Below, piece after piece: positions 5,670 through 13,964 of a DNA stretch of 14,092 nucleotides; the first letter of the stretch is position 1, and each line of letters starts with the position of its first letter. A program made the translations under genes and the position numbers. The notes beneath the pieces were generated by a model. The model was not told where the DNA came from and searched no databases. It saw only the letters and a list, made by a program, of their open reading frames with translations. Origin of the DNA: Methanoregula sp. (lineage in GTDB: Archaea > Halobacteriota > Methanomicrobia > Methanomicrobiales > Methanospirillaceae); contig PNBP01000185.1 in the NCBI GenBank assembly GCA_003136075.1, forward strand, positions 1,472 through 15,563, read 5' to 3'.

Positions 5670-8600
5670 TTAATCCAGTTTGATGTACGCTCGTCCTGCC
5701 GTACCAACCTGTATTGGAGCACTCGTAATCTTTTCATCACCAACCGCATCCGTTGACTGGGCAAGTACACGGATATAATATTCGCCCGGGGGCAAATTCC
5801 GGACATCTAAATTTGCAGAATTGGTCCATTCTCCCGGGAGAATGGATATTGTGTTAAACTGTACCCATGACTGCTGATTATCGTTGGAGTAATAGATACG
5901 CTCGGTGGCCGTCTGGGTACCAGGGTATGTCGTATTCCACTGGATTGGCATGAAATCCTTGATTACTCCTGTCTGCGTAACCTGAAGATTTGAAATCTGA
6001 ATAGCCTGCATTGTCATGCCGGTATTCGTAAGATTCGCTATAACAGTTTCGAAGGTCTTAGGGAGTCCAAGGAAAGATTGGCCATTATTAAAGGTGATTA
6101 TTGAGCTGTTGCCGAATACATCGATATTACCGGCTTGCTTTGCTTTGAGCCTGAAGGTTGCCGTCCAGGTTTGACCAAGTTTAATCGTGCCAATGGTGAA
6201 ATGCAACGTTTGATCGGTATTCCATTGGCTGGTTTGATCGGTTACATTCGTATTCCCATCCTGCCATGTGATCTTGGTGGAGGCGGCAGGGTCGTAAACG
6301 TAATTAAACAACTGTGCTCCGGGAACAGTGACCCCGGTAAGATTGACATTTTTAAATGACACAGCCATCGACGTATTTACACCCGCATCATTCTGGATCA
6401 ACCCCTGGATTTGCACGAACTTTGTTGTTAAGCCGTTTACATCCGTTTTGAAGTAGTAGTTTGGCGATCCCGGCTGTCCGGGTGGGCCTGCCATCGCTTT
6501 GAGTGTGTTCTCGTCAATCTGGCCATTGAGGGGTAAACCAACTGCATATACGGTAATTCCCTGAGCTCGTGCCTGGTTTGCCGCATCAATTGCCGCATTT
6601 ATTGCTGTATCACTCTCATCTTCCCAGGCAAGATTTGACCGGGGATACCAGTCCGAAGGCCAGTAGGATTTCAGGGATCCCGGAGAGATCGGGGCTACCA
6701 TGGGGATGCCATCGCCCATTATGATGATCGACTGGCTATGACTTGGATTTTGATCTGCACTGAATACCTGAAGAGCCGCGTTGACACCCGATGCATAATT
6801 CGTTCCTCCAACCCCATTATATTGTGAAATTGCTGTCTGGAGGGGGTGCGCGACCGTGTTTGGGGGGACAATGGTATTACTCATTTCCACCTGGTGAGAG
6901 GTAATATTACAATCGATGGTTGCATCGGAGTATGAATTGAAATAATTATATCCGGTGTTTGCCGTAAACTTATAGGCAGCAGATCCATTAATGATAATAT
7001 CACTTGGTGATCGTCCTGTGTTCCACAATACAGGGTCTTCCAGGCACCAGTCCCAGAAGTTACCATAGGGATTAAACAATTTCAATGACGGAGGAGCGCC
7101 TCCCCCTTGGGCGGTATAAAGAGATTTTGCATCATTATTGTAGGGCACGGGACTGTTCCCGAAAGATACCAGGCCAATATAGGTAATATTGTTCGCGTTT
7201 TGAATAAATGTCGTATCTGCACTTTTTGTAGCGGTCAATAATGCTCCACCACCAACACCACCGGCAAGGTCAGTCACTATCACTACATCAGCAGGCTGCC
7301 CCTGTAACGCCCATCCGTCACCTTTCATGGAGATTGTAACATCAAACGTATCATTTACATTTATAGACGAGCTGCTCACACTCGTCCCAACTTTAAGATA
7401 CGGATAGTTTTTCCAGGTCACCACGGCAGATTCTGGAACGCCATTCCATACTGCAGTAACATACACCTTTCCGGTTGCTGTCGGATTGTAGTGTACATTT
7501 GATTGATCTGTAGAAAAACCACCGGGGATAAAATTGACCTCGGCAAATCCATTCGCATCTGTGATGGCTGAGGTATTACTAAGTGCGGGCTCCGATGTTC
7601 GTATTACATAGGGATCATCATAAATCGCAGTACCTAAACTAAATGAAACAGTCTGTCCGCTGACAGGGTTGCCCTTGATGTCCATTACTTTTGCCTGTAA
7701 TACCGCCCTGCTGGTGCCGTTTACATCAAGGCTCGGTATTGTATCAGGGTTTGCCGAGAACACTGCACTTACCGGCGCGGTGCTGTAAAATTCGACATTT
7801 TTTGTGCAGGAGACAGAAGTATTTGTGACCGAAGTAGCGGTAATTGTAATAATCCCGGCAGTTCCCCGCGGACCATAATTCATCCATACCTGACCAAAAA
7901 CGTTGGAGGTTAAATTCTGATCTTCTCCTCCAACACTGGTATGAACCCATATGGTCTGGTTGGATGCAACATTGCCGTACTTATCATGCAGAGTGTAGAT
8001 AAACGTGAATTTGTGATTGCCTGCCATATCTGCAGGTTCAGACGCAGGATTATCAGGCTGGATTGCCTGAGTGATGGAAAAGGGGATTGCATCGGTCACA
8101 CCGACAATTGATTTATACTGGTCTTTTATCGCACCAAGTGCTTTCATCCAGATAATATTTTCTCCTGCCACGGTATCGGTTTTCACAAGAACCGATACAT
8201 TTCCCTGGAGATCCGGTGTCAGGGTGACGTCAGTAACACCTCCCGTGAATGCCGCATTTCCAGCAACCGAACCGATATGGAGTGCAATTACCTGAATGTT
8301 ATTTGGATTTCTGTTGTCAATGGGATTGCCCCATGCATCACTTAAAGAGATGGCAAACGGCGTCCAGGTATCTACAGTCACTTCATTTTTATAGGTAAAA
8401 ATGACAGTATAGGGAGTATCGTGATCGATATTCTGGGCATATGTTTTTTGAGTTGAATTTACGGATGCTCCATCATGATAGGTGAATGTTGCAGTGATGT
8501 TTGCCATGCCGCTTTTTTTCTTCGCGGTAAACGTCGTTGTTGCAAGGCCGGATCCATCGGTGACGGCACTTACCGGGCTTATCGTCCCAAAGGTACTATT

Positions 8601-8798
8601 ATCTAGAGAAAAACTGACCGTAACCCCGGACATCGTAGCTGAAGCGTTCTGGACAATGGCAGCAATAGTTGAATGATCAACTCCATTTGCAACAATCCAG
8701 TTTGAACTGCTGCTGATAGTTGAGTTGTCTGCTGCTGCCACCACCCCGGCCAGAAGCAACAAACCGATACTTATGATAATCCATCGATGAATATGCAT
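5670..8798 (-). CDS. Secreted Ig-like/von Willebrand factor A domain protein
   Basis: This is a 1042-residue cell-surface or exported protein. A Sec signal peptide (1-22, hydrophobic IIISIGLLLLAGVVAA) leads into about four Ig-like modules (24-465). Their linkers, such as AVTDGSGLATTTF and AITDANGFAEVNF, are typical of bacterial-Ig (Big_1/invasin) repeats. A VWA-like domain spans about 503-805. Its first MIDAS element reads D510-LAGG where DxSxS is usual; Thr666 (GGTNYASG) and Asp696 (MGDG) are kept. A further beta-rich module (810-925) and a fibronectin-like end (930-1030, PPGEYYIRVLA) follow. Many NxS/T sequons suggest N-glycosylation. No C-terminal membrane helix or PGF-CTERM signal is present. 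SD GGAG lies seven bases before the ATG. Function is unknown; adhesion or envelope scaffolding is inferred. The anchored repeat protein just upstream is a possible partner. Confidence 0.85.
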   Translation of the reverse strand: MHIHRWIIISIGLLLLAGVVAAADNSTISSSSNWIVANGVDHSTIAAIVQNASATMSGVTVSFSLDNSTFGTISPVSAVTDGSGLATTTFTAKKKSGMANITATFTYHDGASVNSTQKTYAQNIDHDTPYTVIFTYKNEVTVDTWTPFAISLSDAWGNPIDNRNPNNIQVIALHIGSVAGNAAFTGGVTDVTLTPDLQGNVSVLVKTDTVAGENIIWMKALGAIKDQYKSIVGVTDAIPFSITQAIQPDNPASEPADMAGNHKFTFIYTLHDKYGNVASNQTIWVHTSVGGEDQNLTSNVFGQVWMNYGPRGTAGIITITATSVTNTSVSCTKNVEFYSTAPVSAVFSANPDTIPSLDVNGTSRAVLQAKVMDIKGNPVSGQTVSFSLGTAIYDDPYVIRTSEPALSNTSAITDANGFAEVNFIPGGFSTDQSNVHYNPTATGKVYVTAVWNGVPESAVVTWKNYPYLKVGTSVSSSSINVNDTFDVTISMKGDGWALQGQPADVVIVTDLAGGVGGGALLTATKSADTTFIQNANNITYIGLVSFGNSPVPYNNDAKSLYTAQGGGAPPSLKLFNPYGNFWDWCLEDPVLWNTGRSPSDIIINGSAAYKFTANTGYNYFNSYSDATIDCNITSHQVEMSNTIVPPNTVAHPLQTAISQYNGVGGTNYASGVNAALQVFSADQNPSHSQSIIIMGDGIPMVAPISPGSLKSYWPSDWYPRSNLAWEDESDTAINAAIDAANQARAQGITVYAVGLPLNGQIDENTLKAMAGPPGQPGSPNYYFKTDVNGLTTKFVQIQGLIQNDAGVNTSMAVSFKNVNLTGVTVPGAQLFNYVYDPAASTKITWQDGNTNVTDQTSQWNTDQTLHFTIGTIKLGQTWTATFRLKAKQAGNIDVFGNSSIITFNNGQSFLGLPKTFETVIANLTNTGMTMQAIQISNLQVTQTGVIKDFMPIQWNTTYPGTQTATERIYYSNDNQQSWVQFNTISILPGEWTNSANLDVRNLPPGEYYIRVLAQSTDAVGDEKITSAPIQVGTAGRAYIKLD

Positions 8799-8805
8799 AC
8801 CCTAA

Positions 8806-8843
8806 CTCCATTATGATTGATTGCACAAACCAATATATATTAT
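8806..8843 (-). promoter_or_regulatory. Promoter and SD of the VWA gene
   Basis: On the minus strand AATATATATT (complement of 8832-8841) is a clear TATA box. It predicts a start near 8811 and a leader of about 12 bases carrying GGAG (8806-8809), seven bases from the ATG. The 124-base gap thus gives the VWA gene its own promoter, although read-through from the gene upstream is possible. Confidence 0.5.
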
Positions 8844-8922
8844 TTTGTATTTTGAAAAAACAAAGGAATGTTGTTATTTTTAAAAAATATAGAATTTTAA
8901 AAGGTGAAAGGGAAAGATTGTT

Positions 8923-10317
8923 CTAAATTTCATTCCGTTTCATGACATGCCTTCGCCGATTTTGGTGACCAATGATTCTGATGATGACAAACAGGAGGAG
9001 AATCCCTACAGCGCCAAGTGCAATCAGCAAGATAAGTCCCCAGTCAATATTCTTCTCAAGGGTTATGGTAACGAGAGGCGTTGTATTTCCAAGGGATACC
9101 TGTTTCGCAACCGATGCCGGCTGGTAGCCGTCTTTGGATGCGGAAATGTTATAGGAGGTTGCATATTTTACCGGGGTAATAAACTGCCCCTGTGCATCGG
9201 TAACCCCAAGAGTCGCACCATCCAGCAGGATGGTTGCATTCGAAAGATTCTTTTGATCTTTGTCCTGCACAACGATCGTCAGATTTACCTTGTCATACGG
9301 CAGAACTACGGAAAAATCGCTGGTGTCTTTTGATACCACAATCTGCCGGGTTGTCGTTGTGTATCCGGCTTTACTCACCGCGATCTGGTAACTGCCAGCA
9401 ACAAGGCTCTGCAGGGTGGCACGCCCAAACTGATTGGTAGTCGCAACAACGGTGCCATTTATGGATACCCCGGCATTGCCTATCGGGGCATTATTTTCAT
9501 CTGATACAAAGACGAATGCTCCAACCGGTACTCTTGTCAGCGAAAGGGTATCCAATGCGGCAGTATCGCTGATCGTTTTTGATTCAGAAATGGTCTGGTA
9601 CCCGTCCTTTTGAATTTCAATAGTAACCAGTTTCCCACGGGTTACTGGGACGATCAGTATGCCGCGTGAATCAGTTTTTCCAACGGGAACTGAATCGATA
9701 CTCACCTGGGCATCAACCACGGGCGATTGTGTATCTTTATCTTTTACAATAAAAGAATACCGGTTACCGGACAGCAACCAGAATTGCACATTCTGGTCAT
9801 CAAACTTAACATCCACCGTTCCACTGCGGGGTTGGTAGTTGGGTGCGGAGATAGCATAGGAATAGAGTGTAGACGAAATTACGCCAAATGTTGCAGCACC
9901 GTAGGCATCACTCTGTTTTGTCTGGGTGGTATTGTCAGCAGTTAAGTCGATTGTTGCCCCGGTTACCGGCTGGAGCGTGTCTGAATCATAGAGATTGACA
10001 TTCAGGACCAGGGATCTTCTGGTCAGATTCACCAAGAGGGAGGTTGCATTTCTATTTACCGTCTGTGCCCAGTCATCATAACCATCCATCGTGATCCGCA
10101 GGTTGAGATCATAAAGCCCGGAATGGATAATCGCGAATTGCCCGTCGGAAGTTGTCCTGCCAAGGTTCGATCCGTCAAGGAATACCGTGGCATGAGAAAC
10201 TGAGGTATTGTCGAGATTGTCTACCACCGTTATCTGCAGCATCGTCGCCTGTACTGCGCTGCAGAGCAGGGCAATGCAGAGCAGAGCAAATAGGAAACGA
10301 ATATAACGTTTATACAT
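8923..10317 (-). CDS. Membrane-anchored protein with five carboxypeptidase-regulatory/PEGA-like repeats
   Basis: From the ATG at 10317 the product has 464 residues: a signal peptide (about 1-24, RFLFALLCIALLCSAVQA), five beta-sandwich repeats of about 75 residues, one membrane helix near the end (WGLILLIALGAVGILLLFV, from about residue 426) and a basic cytoplasmic tail. Each repeat has the pattern of a short strand, an A-x-(V/I)-x-(L/I)-(D/N)-G turn, a TD-x-x-G-x-(F/A) linker and a closing DGYQ or AGYT motif, as in CarboxypepD_reg/PEGA modules. Such modules are usually structural or carbohydrate-binding at the cell surface, not catalytic. An upstream in-frame TTG (10323) is an alternative start. 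The ATG is preferred because a TATA-like CTAAAATA (10341-10348) would give a leaderless transcript starting close to it. It lies 40 bases downstream of AMP phosphorylase, so co-transcription is possible. Specific function is unknown. Confidence 0.85.
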   Translation of the reverse strand: MYKRYIRFLFALLCIALLCSAVQATMLQITVVDNLDNTSVSHATVFLDGSNLGRTTSDGQFAIIHSGLYDLNLRITMDGYDDWAQTVNRNATSLLVNLTRRSLVLNVNLYDSDTLQPVTGATIDLTADNTTQTKQSDAYGAATFGVISSTLYSYAISAPNYQPRSGTVDVKFDDQNVQFWLLSGNRYSFIVKDKDTQSPVVDAQVSIDSVPVGKTDSRGILIVPVTRGKLVTIEIQKDGYQTISESKTISDTAALDTLSLTRVPVGAFVFVSDENNAPIGNAGVSINGTVVATTNQFGRATLQSLVAGSYQIAVSKAGYTTTTRQIVVSKDTSDFSVVLPYDKVNLTIVVQDKDQKNLSNATILLDGATLGVTDAQGQFITPVKYATSYNISASKDGYQPASVAKQVSLGNTTPLVTITLEKNIDWGLILLIALGAVGILLLFVIIRIIGHQNRRRHVMKRNEI

Positions 10318-10340
10318 ACTCAATTATCCCGTCCTGTTCG

Positions 10341-10348
10341 TATTTTAG
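10341..10348 (-). promoter_or_regulatory. Possible TATA box of the repeat-protein gene
   Basis: On the minus strand CTAAAATA lies about 28 bases before the ATG at 10317, in the short gap after AMP phosphorylase. It is a moderate TATA match. The gene may instead, or also, be read from the deoA promoter. Confidence 0.3.
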
Positions 10349-10357
10349 CCCATCGGT

Positions 10358-11881
10358 TCAAATCCCGTTGATTGAGGGGACACGGCCAAGCAGCATTCCT
10401 TCAACAACGACAGGCATGAGACGCCGGCCTTCTTCAATTGCTTTCTGGAGCCGCCAGCTTCGTTCTGCATATACGGTAAAGAGGGGTTCTCCTGCACGGA
10501 TGAGTTTTCCTTTCTTGGCATGAAGAAGAATGCCGGCGCCACGGTCATGGGGGGCACCAGCCAGCCGGGCAAGCGTGATGAGGGAAGTGTTATTCATCTC
10601 AATAACATAGCCGGACACCGGCGCGTTGACCACAAATTCATGGTCACCCGGATGGATATCATCGGATTTGACATTCGGGTCTCCGCCTTGTATAGCAATG
10701 ATCTCCCTGAATTTTTCGAGGGCTTTTCCTTTTGTAAGAATCTCCTGGGCCAGTTGGGCGCCGGTATCCCGTGCGGCTTTCCCGGACATCTCCAGGGCAA
10801 TACCGGCAAGCGAGATACTTTTCTGGATAAATGAGTTTGGTTCGGGAGAGCCCTCAAGCACACGGAGGGCTTCCTGCACTTCCAGGTTTGGTCCGATGCT
10901 ATGCCCCACGGGTATATCGCCATAGGTAAGTGCACATTCGACTTTGATGTTGAGCCGGTCGCCCAGTTCAATAAACTCCCGTGCTAACTTCCGCCCATCC
11001 TGCATCGACGGAACTTTTGTGTGCAGGCCGACGGGGATATCGATCACGACAAGATTTGCACCGACAGCATATTTTTTTGCCATGACACTGGCAAGCATCT
11101 GGCCGCGGGCGTCGATCTTGAAGGGGTATTCCTGAATAATAATCCGGTCATCTGCCGGGGCAATGTTTGTCGCACCGCCCCAGACAATCACACCGCCGAT
11201 TTTTTCGGTCATCTGCTGGACTTCGCCTGCAGAGAATTCAACCCCTGCAAGGACTTCCATCAGGTCTGCAGTTCCCCCGGCCCCGGTGATGGCACGCGAG
11301 CTGGTTTTGGGTATTTTTAATCCGCTCGCAGCGATGATAGGAACAACAAGGAGCGAGATTTTGTTGCCGGGAACGCCTCCGATGGAGTGTTTATCGACAA
11401 TAGGGTGTGAGGCGAATTTGATCTGCTCGCCGGTTTCGACCATGGCGCGGGTGAGATGTTCAACCTCATCCATGTCGAGAGGGTTGATGTAGGAGGCGGT
11501 GATAAAGGCGGTGAGTTCGGCAGGAGATATATCGTCATTGACGACATCTTTGATGATGGTCAATGTCTCATCCTTGGATAGCCTGCCGCCATCCATCTTC
11601 TTTTTGATAAAATCCAGCGATGCCGGGCGCCCGGCTTCCCGTACTTCAATTCCGGCACCATCTGCAAGGTTCAGGCGCTCGTTTGTGATCCGATACAATC
11701 CAACGGTACCCTGCCCGGCAATGGTTGTCGTAGTGTCCACAAATGCAGTGACGGATACCCCGTTCTGCGGATTGATCACCTGCACACGGTCTCCATCCAG
11801 CACGCCAAGGATCCGGGCGTCAAGCCGGTTGAGTAACACACCCCGCTTTGCAATATCAAGAATTTTTGTGATAAGTTTCAT
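10358..11881 (-). CDS. deoA: AMP phosphorylase
   Basis: This enzyme splits AMP with phosphate into adenine and ribose 1,5-bisphosphate. In archaea that product is isomerised to ribulose bisphosphate for type III RuBisCO. The 507-residue length matches the archaeal AMP phosphorylase group, which is longer than bacterial thymidine phosphorylase because of an extra N-terminal domain (about 1-84). Visible binding motifs are [11 protein letters not shown] (164-174), the family signature [19 protein letters not shown] (194-212), the probable general acid D257 in [10 protein letters not shown]265, and K289 in [11 protein letters not shown]. The C-terminal alpha/beta domain has [13 protein letters not shown] and [17 protein letters not shown]. 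The ATG at 11881 is supported by AGGAGG eight bases upstream. The next genes on this strand encode envelope proteins, with no metabolic link seen. Confidence 0.95.
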   Translation of the reverse strand: MKLITKILDIAKRGVLLNRLDARILGVLDGDRVQVINPQNGVSVTAFVDTTTTIAGQGTVGLYRITNERLNLADGAGIEVREAGRPASLDFIKKKMDGGRLSKDETLTIIKDVVNDDISPAELTAFITASYINPLDMDEVEHLTRAMVETGEQIKFASHPIVDKHSIGGVPGNKISLLVVPIIAASGLKIPKTSSRAITGAGGTADLMEVLAGVEFSAGEVQQMTEKIGGVIVWGGATNIAPADDRIIIQEYPFKIDARGQMLASVMAKKYAVGANLVVIDIPVGLHTKVPSMQDGRKLAREFIELGDRLNIKVECALTYGDIPVGHSIGPNLEVQEALRVLEGSPEPNSFIQKSISLAGIALEMSGKAARDTGAQLAQEILTKGKALEKFREIIAIQGGDPNVKSDDIHPGDHEFVVNAPVSGYVIEMNNTSLITLARLAGAPHDRGAGILLHAKKGKLIRAGEPLFTVYAERSWRLQKAIEEGRRLMPVVVEGMLLGRVPSINGI

Positions 11882-11889
11882 TCATCCTG

Positions 11890-11945
11890 CCTCCTGTTTT
11901 AAAAAGATTCTGGTTACATCTACGTAGGATGCACCATCATAAAAA
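11890..11945 (-). promoter_or_regulatory. Promoter and SD of AMP phosphorylase
   Basis: On the minus strand AGGAGG (11890-11895) is a near-consensus SD eight bases before the ATG. A T-rich TTTTTATGAT (11936-11945) is the best-placed TATA candidate, predicting a leader of about 30 bases. The SD is clear; the TATA assignment is tentative. Confidence 0.4.
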
Positions 11946-12075
11946 CCGCACCCGTGTATGGCTATGAACAACGAAGTAATTCTTTTTGCGTGTGTGTTTG
12001 GTTGAGAGGGAAACGATTCTTCCGGGTCATATCTAAAACGGGGGAATGCCCACATCGTGAAGACTACTAAACGTA

Positions 12076-12198
12076 TCAGTTCATGGATACCCCATCCGGC
12101 ATGGACATGCCCGGGAATTTCACCGTAAAGAATGCATTTTCATCATGCCATTCCTGACAGGATTTTTCCAAGATTGGTTCGTCATTCCTGATCTCCAT
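12076..12198 (-). CDS. Possible small protein or gene remnant, 40 residues
   Basis: This 40-codon frame opens at ATG 12198 and looks coding by composition: acidic start MEIRNDEPILEKSCQEWHD, then ENAFFTVKFPGMSMPDG. It lies in the 440-base gap between AMP phosphorylase and the S-layer gene, on the same strand as both. I see no SD and no clear TATA box, and I do not recognise a family. An inverted repeat, CCGGCAT/ATGCCCGG (12096-12114), falls within it. It could be a real small protein, the relic of a larger decayed gene, or chance. The rest of the gap holds nothing else I can support. Confidence 0.25.
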   Translation of the reverse strand: MEIRNDEPILEKSCQEWHDENAFFTVKFPGMSMPDGVSMN

Positions 12199-12296
12199 CC
12201 GGATTACATGAAGTCATTTGTGAACCTGTCGATCACGATCAAATGAATAAACCTGTTCTTCCGGGATACGAGAACGTTACAGGAGAGGGATACAAT

Positions 12297-12303
12297 AAAA
12301 AAA
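12297..12303 (-). terminator. T-tract terminator of the S-layer gene
   Basis: Read on the minus strand, seven T residues lie 18 bases past the stop codon of the S-layer gene, after a T-rich AAATCTAAAATCTC stretch. No strong stem-loop was seen. It fits a simple archaeal T-tract terminator. Confidence 0.45.
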
Positions 12304-12321
12304 GAGATTTTAGATTTTAGT

Positions 12322-13785
12322 TCAGTGCCTGCGCACAACAAGGAGTGCAACTGCACCGAGACCGATCAATGCAACAAGTGCACCAAAGCCCGGCTGTGTG
12401 GGGGTCTTGGTTGGGGTTGCAACGGTGGTCGGGGGAACGGTTGTCACTACTGCGGTCGGAGCTGCAGTGGTTACAACGACTGTCGGGACTGCGGTTGGGG
12501 CAGCGCCTTCAAGAACGTTGAACACTGCAGTACCGGTTGCGGACTGGAGAACTCCAGATGCCTGGACAATGTACTCGTCGGGTTTGAACGTGGATGCGTC
12601 AACATCGAACGAGATCTTGTTCAGACCGCCGGTGCCCTTGGTAACCTTGACGGTTCCAGTTGCGCCGCTGAACTCGCCGCTCTGGCTCTTGTCAGTCGGC
12701 TTGAATGATGATGAGTAGACCTGGCAGAGAACGTCGTCATCTACCGCGAGGTTGGTCGTTGACGTGATGGTGAACTTGTCACCAACGTGCCTGTCGCCAA
12801 TCGGATTGATGGTGATGGTCGGGTTCTCGACGAGGAACTGGAGCTTGGTGTAGGTATCATCAACGTTCGGGCTGTTGATTCCCTGGACAAGTGCATCAGC
12901 CGCATCGGATCCCTGGAGGTTTCCAGCACCGAGGAGGTTGAAGAGCTTTTGACCTGTTAGTAGGGTAGTACCAGTCTGCATAGTAGCCTGCTTGTTGATG
13001 ACATAGAGCACACCTGTGGTTGTGTCAGGAGTGTTGGATGCAGCTAATGTGTTAAGGTTGCTCGACGGATAGATGTCGAACTGGTTGTTCTGCATCGGGT
13101 GCTGGACAATAAGATAGGATTGTCCTTTGGGAATTTTTTCGAGGATTTGCGACGTGCTGGTAAACACATACGACTGGTTGGGACCTGTCGGGACGGCTGT
13201 GTTAAAGACATAGTTGTCACCGACGATCCACAGCTGGACAGCGCCGGGGTTTCCTTCCGCATATCCGGCAACCGTGAAAGGCTGTCCCTTTATGACGTCA
13301 GATGGCTTGATCTCCGCGGTTATGAAGGGTTTTTTGAAAATTACGCTCACGGATTTGGTATCGGTACGGGTTAACTGGCCTGCCGTTTTCGGCTGGCTCA
13401 CCGCATAAATGACGTACGGCCCGGGATTAATCCCGAGATTGTACGAGTAAAAGGGGAATTCCCACGTTTTATCCGGTTGTGTCTGTACCTTGTCGAAGGA
13501 ACCCGGATCTCCGCTGACTACGTTCCTGAGGGGCGCGGTGAGTTTCCCGCCATCCGGGGAGATGCCGGGCCCGGTGATGAAGAGATAGGTGAAATCCGAA
13601 TCATAATTCGTACCCGTCAGAATTACTTCTTCCCCCAGGTAATAGGAATGATCTCCCTGCGCGGAAATGGTAACTCCCGTTTCCGCAGCTGCGGGAGACA
13701 TCAACAATACCGCAGTTCCTGCCAGGATGAGCAGCAGGATCATGTTCCGGAACCTGAATGCGTTCCCGTTGGGTTGCTGTACCAT
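12322..13785 (-). CDS. S-layer glycoprotein of the MEMAR/DUF3821 type with PGF-CTERM anchor
   Basis: The 487-residue surface-layer protein begins with a signal peptide (1-34, MILLLILAGTAVLLMSPAAA before ETGV). A DUF3821-like region (about 35-240) follows: SYYLGEEVILTGTNYDSDFTYLFITGPG and PFTVAGYAEGNPGAVQLWIVGDNY. Then comes a second beta-rich region with ITINPIGDRHVGDKFTITSTTNLAVDDDV (split here by eye). A Thr/Pro/Val-rich linker (about 427-464), probably O-glycosylated, leads to PGFGALVALIGLGAVALLVVRRH in two parts: the PGF motif at 465-467, then a membrane helix with basic end. This is the PGF-CTERM signal cut by archaeosortase A, after which the protein is lipid-anchored. The family is common in Methanomicrobiales, often as many paralogs. 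A TATA element 27 bases upstream and no SD suggest a leaderless transcript. M15 is an alternative start. Confidence 0.9.
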   Translation of the reverse strand: MVQQPNGNAFRFRNMILLLILAGTAVLLMSPAAAETGVTISAQGDHSYYLGEEVILTGTNYDSDFTYLFITGPGISPDGGKLTAPLRNVVSGDPGSFDKVQTQPDKTWEFPFYSYNLGINPGPYVIYAVSQPKTAGQLTRTDTKSVSVIFKKPFITAEIKPSDVIKGQPFTVAGYAEGNPGAVQLWIVGDNYVFNTAVPTGPNQSYVFTSTSQILEKIPKGQSYLIVQHPMQNNQFDIYPSSNLNTLAASNTPDTTTGVLYVINKQATMQTGTTLLTGQKLFNLLGAGNLQGSDAADALVQGINSPNVDDTYTKLQFLVENPTITINPIGDRHVGDKFTITSTTNLAVDDDVLCQVYSSSFKPTDKSQSGEFSGATGTVKVTKGTGGLNKISFDVDASTFKPDEYIVQASGVLQSATGTAVFNVLEGAAPTAVPTVVVTTAAPTAVVTTVPPTTVATPTKTPTQPGFGALVALIGLGAVALLVVRRH

Positions 13786-13807
13786 ATGTCAACATTAGCG
13801 TATTGAC

Positions 13808-13816
13808 AATATAAAA
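13808..13816 (-). promoter_or_regulatory. TATA box of the S-layer gene
   Basis: On the minus strand TTTTATATT is centred about 27 bases before the ATG at 13785, which puts the expected transcript start at or next to the start codon. No SD lies between, so a leaderless mRNA is likely. Confidence 0.5.
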
Positions 13817-13964
13817 TTATCCTTATCCGGAACCTGGAACTAATAGCTGGAAGCTGATACGACATTTGATCCTGATTTTTTCTTCGAAAAACATGGGTAT
13901 TCTCCAGGGCCGATAATTAGAAAATAAAAGGGATGGTATTGCCGGGCGGCGACGGAAAAATGGG

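Noticed and set aside
5556..5756. Plus-strand 66-residue frame covering the tRNA
   Set aside because: It is read through tRNA-Arg and into the antisense of the VWA gene; the tRNA cloverleaf explains the sequence.
12398..12500. Direct repeats of GTCGGGACTGCGGTTG-like units
   Set aside because: They are imperfect and follow the Thr/Val/Pro-rich linker coding sequence; not a CRISPR array or mobile-element repeat.
12325..12708. Plus-strand frame rich in Cys and Gly that resembles a metallothionein-like protein
   Set aside because: It is the antisense shadow of the Thr/Val/Pro-rich linker and PGF-CTERM tail of the S-layer gene; the Cys and Gly codons arise from the complement of that biased region.
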